A DNA stretch of 64,000 nt from Methanomassiliicoccus luminyensis B10 (GCF_000308215.1 NZ_CAJE01000004.1:62001-126000), one strand, 5' to 3'; numbered from the stretch's first letter, positions 19,048 through 28,400 are shown. Numbers and translations: made by a program. Notes: generated from the letters alone by a model not told the origin.

Positions 19048-19875
19048 TTGATCTTCGACATGACCCCGTCCCAGAAGCAGAGGCTTAGAGAGCTGGGGAG
19101 GGTCCCCGATGAAGGGGCCGCGTTCAGTACGGCAGAGGACAGGGATGCGGCTTTCATCAAGGAGGTCGCCTATTATCAATCATATAACCGTAACGTGGTC
19201 AGGGACGCACTGGATGCGCCGAAGCGCCATCCCCTTTCTCATATGGAAGAGGTCCTGGCCCAAGCCCTCGTCGACGAGGGCTTCTTGGATGTCAAGACCC
19301 CCACGATAATATCTGGGGATTCCATTCGAAAGATGGGCATCTCCTGCGCCCACCCCCTGAACAAGCAGATATTCTGGGTCGACGGGACAAGATGTCTACG
19401 GCCGATGCTGGCCCCGAACCTGTACTTCCTCATGAGGCACCTGAAGCGCAACGCTCAGTTGCCGCTTCGTCTGTTCGAGATAGGTCCTTGCTACCGGATA
19501 GAGACTCACGGTTCGGACCACCTCGAGGAGTTCACGATGCTCAACTTGGTAGAGCTGGCCCCCCAGGGCGATCCATTGGCCCAGCTGCACCATCACATAG
19601 CGACGGTGATGGGGGCGGTCGGTCTCGACTACCAGCTTTGCGAGTGCGACTCCGAGGTCTATTCCCGAACGATAGATGTCGAGGTGGACGGGTCCGAGGT
19701 CGCCTCGGCCGCTCTGGGCCCTCATGCGTTGGACCGCGCCCATGGGATCGAGGACCCCTGGGTCGGAGTGGGCTTTGGCCTGGAGCGCCTGTTGATGTCA
19801 AAGAGCGCCGAGAGCAACATCAGGAAGGTCGGGCGCAGCCTCATTTACTTACAGGGGGCAAGGATCGATGTATGA
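19048..19875 (+). CDS. pylS: Pyrrolysyl-tRNA synthetase, catalytic domain only
   Basis: 275 residues from a TTG start, the length I recall for Methanomethylophilus alvus PylRS. With this start the pocket residues fall at L121, Y126, N166 and V168, the numbers used for M. alvus. A ribosome site (GAGGATGGGGG) sits about 7 nt before the TTG; the first ATG (19060) would be 19 nt away. Class II motifs are GPCYRIETHGSDHLEEFTML and GFGLERLL. The N-terminal PylSn domain of Methanosarcina is absent, as in this order. It charges pylT with pyrrolysine. Confidence 0.95.
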   Translation: MIFDMTPSQKQRLRELGRVPDEGAAFSTAEDRDAAFIKEVAYYQSYNRNVVRDALDAPKRHPLSHMEEVLAQALVDEGFLDVKTPTIISGDSIRKMGISCAHPLNKQIFWVDGTRCLRPMLAPNLYFLMRHLKRNAQLPLRLFEIGPCYRIETHGSDHLEEFTMLNLVELAPQGDPLAQLHHHIATVMGAVGLDYQLCECDSEVYSRTIDVEVDGSEVASAALGPHALDRAHGIEDPWVGVGFGLERLLMSKSAESNIRKVGRSLIYLQGARIDV

Positions 19876-20965
19876 CAGCGAGGCCATGACCGGATCGTCA
19901 GAGGTGGAAGGGGTACTGCAGGAGGCCGTGGAAGGGAAGCGATTGGACCTGGAGGAAACGATATCGCTGCTCTCCGTAAGGGATCCCTCGACATTGGAGG
20001 ATCTATTCTGTGCCGCCAGGGAGGTCAAGGAGAAGAACTTCGGCAGCTCGGTGTTCTGCTATGGTTTCGTTTACTTCTCCACCCACTGCCGCAATGACTG
20101 CTCTTTCTGCTATTACAAGCGATCCAACACGGACATCGCAAGATACAGGAAGACGGATGAGGAAATCGTCGCTCTTTCCTCGGACCTGGAGGATTCCGGG
20201 GTCCATCTGGTCGACCTTACCATGGGCGAAGACCCTGTAATCCACAGGGAGAACGGCTATCATCGGCTTGTCGAGGTCGTTCAGAAGGTCAACGATTCCG
20301 TAGATGTGCCCTTGATGGTATCCCCCGGGGTAATGCCGCAAGGTTCCTTCCGGGACCTGGAACAAGCGGGTGCGGACTGGTTCGCCTGCTATCAGGAGAC
20401 CCATAATCGCGGGCTGTTCAGAAGGCTGAGGCCCCACCAGGACTATGATGAAAGGTTCTCTCAGAAAAAATGGGCGATGGGCTCAGGCATGCTGGCCGAA
20501 GAAGGCATCATGATCGGCGTGGGCGAGAGCATCGAGGACAGGGCATGGTCCATCCAGACCATGAGGGACCTGGGTGTACACCAGGTGAGGGCAATGACCT
20601 ACATCCCCCAGCAGTGCGGCCGGACATATGGCTCGACCTCGACGATGCTGGATGAGCTGGTCACCCTGGCGGTGATGCGCCTGGTGCACCCGGATAGGCT
20701 GATACCTGCCAGTTTGGACATCGAAGGCCTGAACGGGCTGAGGCCGAGGCTTGAGGCGGGGGCCAACGTCATTACCTCGATAATACCTCCGAACAAAGGC
20801 CTGGCGGGAGTGGCGCAGCACGAGCTGGACATTGAGTGCGGAGGTCGCACTGTCGATCAGGCCAGTGAGGTGCTGGATGATCTGGGCGTTCGAATGGCCC
20901 CTTCCTGCGCATACAAGGACCTCATCGAGGACTGGAAGAGATCGATCGCGGTCGGAGGGGGGTAG
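19868..20965 (+). CDS. pylB: 3-methylornithine synthase, radical SAM
   Basis: 365 residues. The radical SAM cluster motif is Cys74-x3-Cys78-x2-Cys81 in HCRNDCSFCYYKR. PylB rearranges L-lysine to (3R)-3-methyl-D-ornithine, the first step of pyrrolysine synthesis. The ATG overlaps the end of pylS by 8 nt, so translation is probably coupled; a second ATG six codons later is possible. The stop codon is TAG (20963-20965). If read as pyrrolysine it would add roughly 45 residues before a TGA, through the start of pylC in another frame, so I treat it as a stop. Confidence 0.95.
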   Translation: MYDSEAMTGSSEVEGVLQEAVEGKRLDLEETISLLSVRDPSTLEDLFCAAREVKEKNFGSSVFCYGFVYFSTHCRNDCSFCYYKRSNTDIARYRKTDEEIVALSSDLEDSGVHLVDLTMGEDPVIHRENGYHRLVEVVQKVNDSVDVPLMVSPGVMPQGSFRDLEQAGADWFACYQETHNRGLFRRLRPHQDYDERFSQKKWAMGSGMLAEEGIMIGVGESIEDRAWSIQTMRDLGVHQVRAMTYIPQQCGRTYGSTSTMLDELVTLAVMRLVHPDRLIPASLDIEGLNGLRPRLEAGANVITSIIPPNKGLAGVAQHELDIECGGRTVDQASEVLDDLGVRMAPSCAYKDLIEDWKRSIAVGGG

Positions 20966-20969
20966 GAAG

Positions 20970-22139
20970 TTGAGGCTTGGGATCGTTGGAGGTGCCCTCC
21001 AGGGAATAGAAGCGGCCTATCTGGCGAAGAAAGCGGGCTACGATACTATTGTCATCGACCGTCGGAAGACCGCTCCCGCGCTGTCTCTGGCTGACGAAGC
21101 GGTGGTGCTTGATGTGGAAAAACATGAGCCCATGGCAAAGAAGGTCCTTTCCCAGTGCGATGCGGTCATTCCGGCAAATGAGAACCTGTCCACCTTGGTA
21201 GCGCTCGACAAAATGTTCCGCGAGATTAGTATTCCTTTCATATTCGACCTGAGCGCGTACAAGCTGTCCTCATCGAAGGCGCTCTCGAACCGATACCTCG
21301 AAGGGCTGAACGTGCCAACTCCGGCCCGCTGGCCTTATTGCGGGCTCCCGGTGATCGTAAAACCCTCCGGCCAAAGCGGAAGCGTGGGGGTTGCGATGGC
21401 CACCAACGAGGCGGAGGTCGAACGGGGGGAGCGGAGGGTCCGCGAGCTCGGCGACGAAGCGATCATACAGGAGTTCGTGGAGGGCACGAGCATCTCCATC
21501 GAGGTGATCGGGGACGGCGAAAAGGCCGTCCCGCTGACCCTGACCGAAGTGGTGACCGACGATACCTACGATTGCAGGATGGTGCGCTGCCCGGTCGACG
21601 GGCTGGACAGGGGTGTCGCCGAGAGCTTCAGCCGCTGCGCGAGAAAGATCGCCGAGGGGCTGCGCCTGCGCGGGATAATGGACGTCGAGGCCATCGTTCA
21701 TAATGACATCCCCAAGGTCCTGGAGATCGATGCCCGCATCCCCAGTCAAACCCCCATCGCGGTATATCACGCGACCGGGCTGAACATGGTCGAGCTGCTG
21801 GTCAAAGCGGTGGCCTGCGGAGAGCTGGATGAGAACCCTCCTGTCCGCAATGGCGCCTCGATCTACGAGCATATCGCCGTTGATGATGGTTCCGTGAGAT
21901 CGTGCGGAGAGGGGATATTCTCGGAGGTCCGGCAGCCCCGGATCCAAGCGGGCCTGTTCGGCTCGGACGAAATGATAACGGACTTCTCCCCCGACAAGAA
22001 GAGCTGGAGGGCAACGATCATATGCGCCGGCCCGACCGCGCAGAGCGCGTGGTCCAAGCGGGTGGATTGCATCGGGAGCATCATGCGGCAGAACGACCTG
22101 GCCGGATGCGATGAGCTTCACGCGGGGGTGGCATTTTGA
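20970..22139 (+). CDS. pylC: Methylornithine-lysine ligase (ATP-grasp)
   Basis: 389 residues from TTG at 20970, placed so that the N-terminal Rossmann-like motif LGIVGGALQGIEAAYLAKKAG starts the protein. The ATP-grasp core follows (VIVKPSGQSGSVGVA, then the metal-binding end KVLEIDARIPSQTP). PylC joins methylornithine to the epsilon-amine of lysine using ATP. It begins 5 nt after pylB and overlaps pylD by 4 nt. The open frame upstream of the TTG is antisense or shadow coding within pylB. Confidence 0.93.
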   Translation: MRLGIVGGALQGIEAAYLAKKAGYDTIVIDRRKTAPALSLADEAVVLDVEKHEPMAKKVLSQCDAVIPANENLSTLVALDKMFREISIPFIFDLSAYKLSSSKALSNRYLEGLNVPTPARWPYCGLPVIVKPSGQSGSVGVAMATNEAEVERGERRVRELGDEAIIQEFVEGTSISIEVIGDGEKAVPLTLTEVVTDDTYDCRMVRCPVDGLDRGVAESFSRCARKIAEGLRLRGIMDVEAIVHNDIPKVLEIDARIPSQTPIAVYHATGLNMVELLVKAVACGELDENPPVRNGASIYEHIAVDDGSVRSCGEGIFSEVRQPRIQAGLFGSDEMITDFSPDKKSWRATIICAGPTAQSAWSKRVDCIGSIMRQNDLAGCDELHAGVAF

Positions 22140-22993
22140 CCCGACTGACCCCGGACATGATCAGCAACGTCCCCCGCTCCCTCGTTAAACGAGACGCCGA
22201 TCTCGTGAGCGACCTCGACATGACGCTCAAGGACCTGGCATATCGCTCGGTCGGCATCGGCCCCCATGACCTCGTCATGGAGGGGTTCGTGGCCGCTTCT
22301 GTCCCGGTCTCCTCCGGGAAGGGCATAACCGGAGGTTTCTCGGAATCGGTCTGCTCGATCCTGGAGCATCTCGGCATGTCCGCGTTCACCACCCGCCGGC
22401 CCGATGTCGCCGGGCTCAGCGACGCCGTGGCGGCCAAGGCGGACATAATATTCATGGCCGACGACGAGGAGTTCGTGGCCTTGAACCGGCACGCCGGCAA
22501 GGCCGTGAACAATACGAGGTCCACCGCCCTGGGCTACGTCACGGCCCTCAAGAAGGCGGTGGGAGGGCTGAACGGGAAGGACGTCCTGCTGATCGGCGCG
22601 GGACGAGTGGGGTCCTGCGCGGCGGAGCTGCTCGTCCGGGAGAACGCGCGGGTGACCGTGTTCGACATCGATAGGGAGCGAGCTAAGGCCCTCCAGAATA
22701 AGTTCGATGGATTGAGGGCATGCTCGGACCTCAGGGAAGCGATGCTCGGGAGCATGATGATATTCAATGCCTCCCCCGCCACGATCCCCGGGGAATGGGT
22801 CCGCGAAGGAGCGGTGATATCCTCACCGGGCATGCCCTTTTCCTTTGACGAGGCGGGGATCGATAAGGCTAGGACGATCATTCATGATCCCCTGCAGCTC
22901 GGCGTGTCGGTCATGGCCGTCTGGAGTGCCAGTCTCACCATGCTCAGGGCACCGATATCGTTGAGCAACGCGGTCGGCCTGGAGGTCTACTGA
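22136..22993 (+). CDS. pylD: Pyrrolysine synthase, final oxidation and ring closure
   Basis: 285 residues from a TTG inside the pylC stop region. The N-terminus MTRLTPDMISN aligns with MALLTPEDLEN of Methanosarcina PylD, supporting this start over the later ATG. NAD-binding motif VLLIGAGRVGSCAAELL lies in the second half; MADDEEFVALN and NAVNN-like segments match the family. It oxidises lysyl-methylornithine, which cyclises to pyrrolysine. The TGA overlaps the ramA ATG (TGATG). pylS, pylC and pylD all appear to use TTG. Confidence 0.93.
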   Translation: MTRLTPDMISNVPRSLVKRDADLVSDLDMTLKDLAYRSVGIGPHDLVMEGFVAASVPVSSGKGITGGFSESVCSILEHLGMSAFTTRRPDVAGLSDAVAAKADIIFMADDEEFVALNRHAGKAVNNTRSTALGYVTALKKAVGGLNGKDVLLIGAGRVGSCAAELLVRENARVTVFDIDRERAKALQNKFDGLRACSDLREAMLGSMMIFNASPATIPGEWVREGAVISSPGMPFSFDEAGIDKARTIIHDPLQLGVSVMAVWSASLTMLRAPISLSNAVGLEVY

Positions 22994-24654
22994 TGGGCGA
23001 CATAGTTATCGCGCTGGACCTCGGCACCAGCGGCTTTAGGGCCCAGGCCGTCGATCTCGATGGCCGCAAGACCCTCTCTACCGCGGTGACCACCCGCCAT
23101 CCCATCCCCGGTTCTAACGTCATCGATCACGTCAACTTCGCCATCGATGTGGGGATGGAGCGAAGCAACAGGCTCATCATGGATACGCTGAACCGCCTTC
23201 TCCCCATGCTCCGCGTCGATCTGGAAAAGGTCACCAGGATCGCGGTGTGCGGGAACCCCTTTCAACTTTCGCTCTTTCAGAACATCGAGATACGCGATCT
23301 CGCTTACGCTGGAAAAAAGATGTTGGAATCGCTCAACGTGGTACCGCCAAAGCGGGACGGCGATATCGTTCCCGCGAACGGCCTGGGCCTCCGGGGGATG
23401 CCGCGGGCGTCCGTGATAGTTCCCCCCGCGGTAGGCCACGAGATAGGGGCCGATGCGCTGGCCATGCTGCTGGTCACAGGCGCGATGGAGCAGAGCGAGC
23501 CTTGCCTGGTCGTAGACTACGGGACCAATGCGGAAATGGCCCTGATCAAGGACGGAAAGGTATATTCCGGTTCGGCCGCGGCAGGGCCCGCGCTGGAGGG
23601 CCAGCAGATAGAGATGGGCATGCTGGCGGCCCCCTACGCGATATCTGAGGTCAACATGCGCGGCCAGTGCTGGGACTGCTGGGTGCTGGACGAGCGCTTC
23701 GACCCCCTGGAGGGGGACGCGGTCGACCCCAGAACGGGCGAGGTCAAGAGGATGGGAAAGATGCACGCCCGGGCCAAAGGCATCACCGGGACCGGGGTGG
23801 TGGCCGCACTGGATTGTGGGATCAGGAGCGGCCTGGTGGAAATGCTGAAGGTGCGCACTCCCGATGAGCGGCTGCATCTCCAGGACGGGATCTATGTCAC
23901 GGGGGATGACATCATGGAGGCGGGGAAGGCCATCGGCGCCATACGCGCAGGCTACCTCACCCTGATGAGGGCGGCCGGGCTATGGGTGGATGACGTGCCC
24001 CTGTCCCTCATGTCAGGGGCGTCGGGACTGTACGTGGACGCGATCAAGGCCCAGAGAGTGGGCATGGTCTCCCCGGGGTCCCGCAAGATAGTCCAATACG
24101 GCAACACATCCCTTGTGCTGGCCAAAGAGCTTGCCATTGGAAAGATGGAGCTGGACGACCTGAGGGAACTGGCGCGCAACCTCCGGGCCACTCATTGCAT
24201 GTTCGCTACTTCAGAGGTGTTCAAGAACATCTACTCGATCGAGCTCTCGCTGTGGCTGTACGGCATGCCGAGGCATGCTTACAACGATATGCTGGACATT
24301 TATGGGCTCCCTCACCTGCGCCTTGAGCCCATCGACGCGATCGTAGAGCGAAAGATGAGCCGGGACATCTCTGACGTGGGGAGCGAAGGGCTCGCCATAC
24401 TCCAGGACCCCGGGACCGTTCTGGTCGGGGAGCTAGAAGGGTGCATAATGTGCGGCAAATGCTCGGACTCCTGTCCAGAGGACGCACTGACGATCAGGGA
24501 AGGCGACCCCTTTCCAACAGCAACGATCCGTTCCGACCTATGTGCGGGAACGGCGTGCAAGCGGTGCGAGCTGTCCTGTCCCGAACATGCCATCCTAATA
24601 AAAGACCTGGAATTAAAGGAGAACGGACGGCGCGGGGAGGTGCCACTGGTATGA
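22993..24654 (+). CDS. ramA: RamA, corrinoid protein reductive activase
   Basis: 553 residues. An ASKHA-type ATPase body (ALDLGTSGFRAQAVDLDG at the start, VVDYGTNAEMALI in the middle) ends in two [4Fe-4S] sites: C-x2-C-x2-C-x3-CP in CIMCGKCSDSCP and C-x4-C-x2-C-x3-CP in CAGTACKRCELSCP. RamA uses ATP and low-potential electrons to return inactive Co(II) corrinoid to Co(I) in methylamine methyl transfer. It shares one base with the pylD stop, so it is part of the pyl operon. Its usual size is about 540 residues. Confidence 0.95.
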   Translation: MGDIVIALDLGTSGFRAQAVDLDGRKTLSTAVTTRHPIPGSNVIDHVNFAIDVGMERSNRLIMDTLNRLLPMLRVDLEKVTRIAVCGNPFQLSLFQNIEIRDLAYAGKKMLESLNVVPPKRDGDIVPANGLGLRGMPRASVIVPPAVGHEIGADALAMLLVTGAMEQSEPCLVVDYGTNAEMALIKDGKVYSGSAAAGPALEGQQIEMGMLAAPYAISEVNMRGQCWDCWVLDERFDPLEGDAVDPRTGEVKRMGKMHARAKGITGTGVVAALDCGIRSGLVEMLKVRTPDERLHLQDGIYVTGDDIMEAGKAIGAIRAGYLTLMRAAGLWVDDVPLSLMSGASGLYVDAIKAQRVGMVSPGSRKIVQYGNTSLVLAKELAIGKMELDDLRELARNLRATHCMFATSEVFKNIYSIELSLWLYGMPRHAYNDMLDIYGLPHLRLEPIDAIVERKMSRDISDVGSEGLAILQDPGTVLVGELEGCIMCGKCSDSCPEDALTIREGDPFPTATIRSDLCAGTACKRCELSCPEHAILIKDLELKENGRRGEVPLV

Positions 24655-24889
24655 GGCGCGGCCGTTCACGAGATCTCGATGGGATGATGGCGGCCAGCTT
24701 CGCCGCTACATTCGATGGAAACATATTTGTTTGCACATCATCGATCGGCCCCCCATGGGGAAGGTAACGAGGGCAATCGGTTTGCCAGCGTTCGACAGAA
24801 TGTCTGTCCCCCCCTCACTGGGAGGCCGCCATATCAAAGGAGGCCCGGAATTGCTGTGGAGGAGCAGCAATGGAGGGGGAGAGGAGGAC

Positions 24890-25537
24890 ATGACAGAAAA
24901 AGAAGAAGTGCTGGCGTTGTTGAAAGAGGCCGTGGAGACTTGGAACGTCGACATGTCCAGGGAGACGGCGGAATATGCGATGGACGTGGGCATAAACCCT
25001 TGCGAAGCGATCGAGAGCGGATTGAGCCAAGGCATGGCAAGCATCAGTTCCCGGTTCAGGGAGGGAAAGATCTTTTTGCCCCAGGTTATGGCGGCATCCC
25101 ATGCCATGGAAGAGGCCATGGAGGTCATCGAGCCGCACATATCCGCAAAGGCGCTGACCTCCAAGGGAGTGGTGGTCATCGGGACCGTGCAGGGCGACAT
25201 CCACGAGATCGGGAAGCACATCGTCGTAGCTTTCCTGCGCGGCGCAGGCTATAAGGTATATGATCTGGGCAAGGACGTCTCTCCGGACGAGTTCCTAGAG
25301 GAAGCGATCGAGAAGGGAGCGGACATCGTAGGGGCCTCGGCGCTGATGACGACCACTCTGGTGTATCAGCGGCGAATAATCGAGAGGCTCCGGGAAGAAA
25401 AGCTTAACAACATAAAGACAATATTCGGAGGAGCCTGTTGCACTCAGAAATGGGTAAGGGACATCGGCGGTGACGCCTATTGTGAATGCGGGGCGGAAGT
25501 CGTCGAAAGGGTAGATCAACTGATGTCGGAGGAATGA
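24890..25537 (+). CDS. mtmC2: Monomethylamine corrinoid protein MtmC, copy 2
   Basis: 215 residues from the ATG at 24890, preceded by GAGGAGG. The frame runs further upstream but lacks family similarity there. The B12 motif GDIHEIG puts the cobalt ligand at His105, the same number as in copy 1. It follows ramA after a 235-base gap containing an AT-rich AAACATATTTG (about 24718-24728), perhaps a separate promoter, and several purine-rich ribosome-like sites. It pairs with mtmB2 immediately downstream. Confidence 0.93.
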   Translation: MTEKEEVLALLKEAVETWNVDMSRETAEYAMDVGINPCEAIESGLSQGMASISSRFREGKIFLPQVMAASHAMEEAMEVIEPHISAKALTSKGVVVIGTVQGDIHEIGKHIVVAFLRGAGYKVYDLGKDVSPDEFLEEAIEKGADIVGASALMTTTLVYQRRIIERLREEKLNNIKTIFGGACCTQKWVRDIGGDAYCECGAEVVERVDQLMSEE

Positions 25538-25550
25538 CAGGAGGTCCAGA

Positions 25551-26933
25551 GTGTCGACCATCGAGAAGGGCTTGAACGTGTACGAGACGTTTCTCCGCTC
25601 CGAAAAAGGGCCCCGGGTCACAGAGAATGTATGGGACAATAAGATCGTCCCGAACGCAGCGGCGATGCTGAGGGAGAAATACGACATCAATTTTGGCGAT
25701 GAGTTCATCCCGACGGACCCCGACCTGAAAAAGCGTTTGTTCCTCGCGGGGATGGATATGCTGGTGTCGACGGGGATATACAACGTCGATACCGGCCGCG
25801 TCGTCAAGGTGACGGAAGAGGAGGTCAGGGCCCGCCTGAGGACGGCGCCCAGACGGGTCCAGCTCGGTGAATATCGCGACATGGCGATAATGAAGCCTCG
25901 GAAGGGCAACTCGCCGATCAAGCCCATCGTTCAGGGAGGGCCGACCGGGGCAACGGTCTCCGAGGACATGTTCATACCCATGATCCAGAGCTATGCCCAG
26001 GAGCAGGTGGTGGACACCATAGTGAACGGGGTGATGGCCACCATCGATGGGATACCGTCCACTGCTGATTCGCCCTTTGAGGTCAAGGCCACCTTGGCCG
26101 AGATAAGGAGCGCCCGGGAGGCCTGCAGCCGGGCCGGGCGGCCATACATGAGCATATAGGGCCCGGAGACCCCGCTGTCCGCGGCGGGACGTCTCGCCAG
26201 TGATGGCAAGGACGGTCTGAGGCCGACCGACAGCCACGAGGTCTCTCAGCTCAACGAACTGAAGATAGACAATGCAGGACTGAACATGATCGCCGGCTGG
26301 CTGAACAACGGCGATGTGATAATGGTGGAGCAGATGCCCCTGTTCGGAGGGTACACCGGCGGGATCGAGGAGACCGCGATATGCGATATCGCCACTACCC
26401 TGACCTCATTCACCCTGCTGAACGCGAGCTACCACTTGGACGGGCCGATCCATATCCGGTGGGGGACCACCACCGCTCGTGAGACGCTCCAGATCGCCGG
26501 TCATGCCGCCGCGGCCATCGACGCGAACACCGACCTGCTGCTGGCCAACCAGTACTATCCGATAGCTGGGCCGTGCACGGAGATGTGCCTGCTGGAGACC
26601 GCCGCTCAGGCTATGGTGGACACCGCCAGTGGAAGGGAGCTGCTGTCCGGCTGCGCGTCGGCCAAGGGCGTGGTGGAGGACTCCACCACCGGTATGGAAG
26701 CAAGGATGATGGGAGAAGCGGCCATAGCGACGGCCGGCATGAGCATCGACGACGTCAATGCCGTTGTCAACAAGATCGTCCGAAGCTATGAGCGGCATTA
26801 TCTGACCGCTCCTCAGGGCAGGACCTTCCAGGAGTGCTACAACGTTCGAAAGATCACCCCGACCAAAGAATACATCAAGGTCTATGATTCGGCCTGCGAC
26901 AGCTTAAGGGATTATGGGCTGGACATGCCGTAG
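25551..26933 (+). CDS. mtmB2: Monomethylamine methyltransferase MtmB, copy 2, with amber-encoded pyrrolysine
   Basis: 460 residues including pyrrolysine at codon 203 (TAG at 26157-26159). The context is AGRPYMSI-Pyl-GPETPLSAAG, and ANQYYPIAGPCTEMCLLE lies downstream. GTG start with GGAGGT five bases before it. Same reaction as copy 1. The terminal stop is also TAG (26931-26933); reading it would add pyrrolysine and 22 residues before a TGA at 27000. As this is the normal family end, I take it as the stop. Nucleotides just after the internal TAG are nearly identical to those in copy 1. Confidence 0.95.
26166..26195 (+). promoter_or_regulatory. PYLIS-like hairpin after the amber codon of mtmB2
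   Basis: GAGAC (26166-26170) and CCCGC (26171-26175) pair with GCGGG (26184-26188) and GUCUC (26191-26195) around an 8-base loop. The only difference from copy 1 is in the loop. It starts seven bases after the TAG, as in mtmB1. Confidence 0.5.
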
Positions 26934-27104
26934 TCCTGCCGTCCATCGCTCGATCCCTCGACCGCATCGTCCTGCGCGGGCCCCCCGCGAACGTCCGCCT
27001 GAGCTTTTCGGTGACCTCGTCCATCTCCTCGATGTCATTGGTTGATGAGGCAGGCGGACCCATCGAACTCCTGCGCCTTCGCCGAGTGGGGGGATGACGG
27101 ACCC

Positions 27105-27860
27105 CTAGGGTGAATTCAGCTTTGCCAGCATATCGTCCACGCAGTCCAGGGCGACCCTCCCCTTCGTCGTCAGGGAGTACAGGCGGCTCCGCCGGTCCGT
27201 TGTGACGTAGCCCGCTTCCACCAAGGTCTTGATATGGAAGTTCAGGTGCCCCGTTTTCATGCCCATCTCCTTTCCGAGATCGGACAGGCCCCTGGCGCCC
27301 TCGCGGAGGAGGCGCAGCGTCCTGATGCGCCAGGCATTGGACAGCGGGGCCAGGACTTTTTCGGCATCCTCGGCCTCTCCCTCCGGCGCCTTCGGAGCGG
27401 ACAGGGAAGGGAGCGCCTCCGCTTCCCGGACGCTCAGGTCCTCGGAGAGCCGGGAGTAGATGGAGAGAATGGTCTGCACCCTGCGGATGGTGTCCGCGGC
27501 CTGCCGAGAGCAGGCATCGTTCTGGCATGGCGAACCCTCCCCGCACAGCAGCCCTCTGGCCCGTTCCAGCATGTCCATGGCTCCGGGGAGGTCGCCCTTT
27601 TCGAATGTGCTTATGGAAGATTCCACCGCTCCCGACAGCTGCTCCGTGCATTGTTGCTTGAGGGGGCAGTCGGAGGTACCCCCGATTACGTCCATGCCCT
27701 GGTCGAAGGACCGCCGGCCCTCTTCCACCATGGCCTGCCGCATCTCTTCCACGAACACGTTCTTGAGGTCGAGGTAGCGGAGCCTGACCAGGCGGTCCCC
27801 GAAGGAACCCATGCCCCTCTTGATGTCCTGGATCTCCCGGAGGATGTCGCTGTCGGTCAT
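27105..27860 (-). CDS. ArsR-like winged-helix regulator with cysteine-rich sensor region
   Basis: 251 residues from ATG at 27860 (MTDSDILREIQD). The C-terminal winged helix (NAWRIRTLRLLREG, then LGKEMGMKTGHLNFHIKTL and YSLTTKG) matches the paralogue at 9942-10667. The middle holds five cysteines in two groups: a CPLKQQC pair, then LLCGEGSPCQNDAC. These could bind a metal, an iron-sulphur cluster or act as a redox switch. Convergent with mtmB2, it is a plausible regulator of the methylamine genes, by position only. Stop codon TAG. Confidence 0.75.
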   Translation of the reverse strand: MTDSDILREIQDIKRGMGSFGDRLVRLRYLDLKNVFVEEMRQAMVEEGRRSFDQGMDVIGGTSDCPLKQQCTEQLSGAVESSISTFEKGDLPGAMDMLERARGLLCGEGSPCQNDACSRQAADTIRRVQTILSIYSRLSEDLSVREAEALPSLSAPKAPEGEAEDAEKVLAPLSNAWRIRTLRLLREGARGLSDLGKEMGMKTGHLNFHIKTLVEAGYVTTDRRSRLYSLTTKGRVALDCVDDMLAKLNSP

Positions 27861-27865
27861 TGCTA

Positions 27866-27890
27866 GTATAGAAAAGTATACCATATATAG
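27866..27890 (-). promoter_or_regulatory. Promoter and probable self-operator of the cysteine-rich regulator
   Basis: The gap to the divergent gene at 27932 holds GTATA (27866-27870) and TATAC (27877-27881) as inverted arms, next to CTATATATGG read on the minus strand (27881-27890). The repeat lies between TATA box and ATG, where a regulator would silence its own gene. On the plus strand AATTAAATATTTT (about 27891-27903) can serve the neighbouring flavoprotein gene. Confidence 0.45.
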
Positions 27891-27931
27891 AATTAAATAT
27901 TTTCGAATCGTTTGTCTACGTGGTGTAACAA

Positions 27932-28342
27932 ATGGTCGCTATGCCTCAAGAAGTTGTATCTGCATTGAACACACCGAGCGCCTCCAAGGTTTTGGCCACC
28001 GTCCGTCCGGACGGCAGTGCCCACACCATCTCCGTGGGGAGCATCGTCGCCCCCAGCCCCGAGATGATCGCCTTCGGCGCCATCCTCATGAAGGAGACCG
28101 GAAATAACCTCAAATCCATGAAGGAGAAGGGCCAGTCCGTCTCCGTACTGGTGACCCAGGAGACGAAGTCCTACCAGGTCCGCGGAAAGGTAAAGGACTA
28201 CATTACCTCCGGACCCCTGTTCGACCAGATGAACGAGAACCTGAAGGCCATCGGCCTCAAGGCCGTGGGCGTCTGGACCGTCGAGCCCACCGATGTGTGG
28301 AACCAGAGCGCCAACTACGACGCGGGCAAGAAGATGGCCTGA
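27932..28342 (+). CDS. Pyridoxamine 5'-phosphate oxidase-like flavin-binding protein
   Basis: 136 residues with a split-barrel fold: KVLATVRPDGSAHTISVGSI and SVSVLVTQETKSYQVRGKV match the PNPOx-like FMN/F420-binding family. Members act as small oxidoreductases or flavin carriers; no substrate can be named. ATG at 27932, with another ATG three codons in. It diverges from the cysteine-rich regulator and shares its AT-rich promoter region. Confidence 0.75.
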   Translation: MVAMPQEVVSALNTPSASKVLATVRPDGSAHTISVGSIVAPSPEMIAFGAILMKETGNNLKSMKEKGQSVSVLVTQETKSYQVRGKVKDYITSGPLFDQMNENLKAIGLKAVGVWTVEPTDVWNQSANYDAGKKMA

Positions 28343-28400
28343 GGGCCATCAAAACCCTTCATTTTTTCATTCCGCAGGCCGGTCAGGGCCGCGCGGCCGC

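Noticed and set aside
18764-19051. 95-codon frame across the pylT leader and tRNA
   Set aside because: It runs straight through the tRNA gene, has no ribosome site and no family similarity; it is chance coding.
18949-19060. Longer PylS starting inside the tRNA
   Set aside because: The TTG at 19048 restores the usual PylS length and active-site numbering; the extra residues would be encoded by tRNA sequence.
20963-21100. Read-through of the pylB amber stop
   Set aside because: The extension has no family similarity and ends in about 45 codons; PylB is already complete at the TAG.
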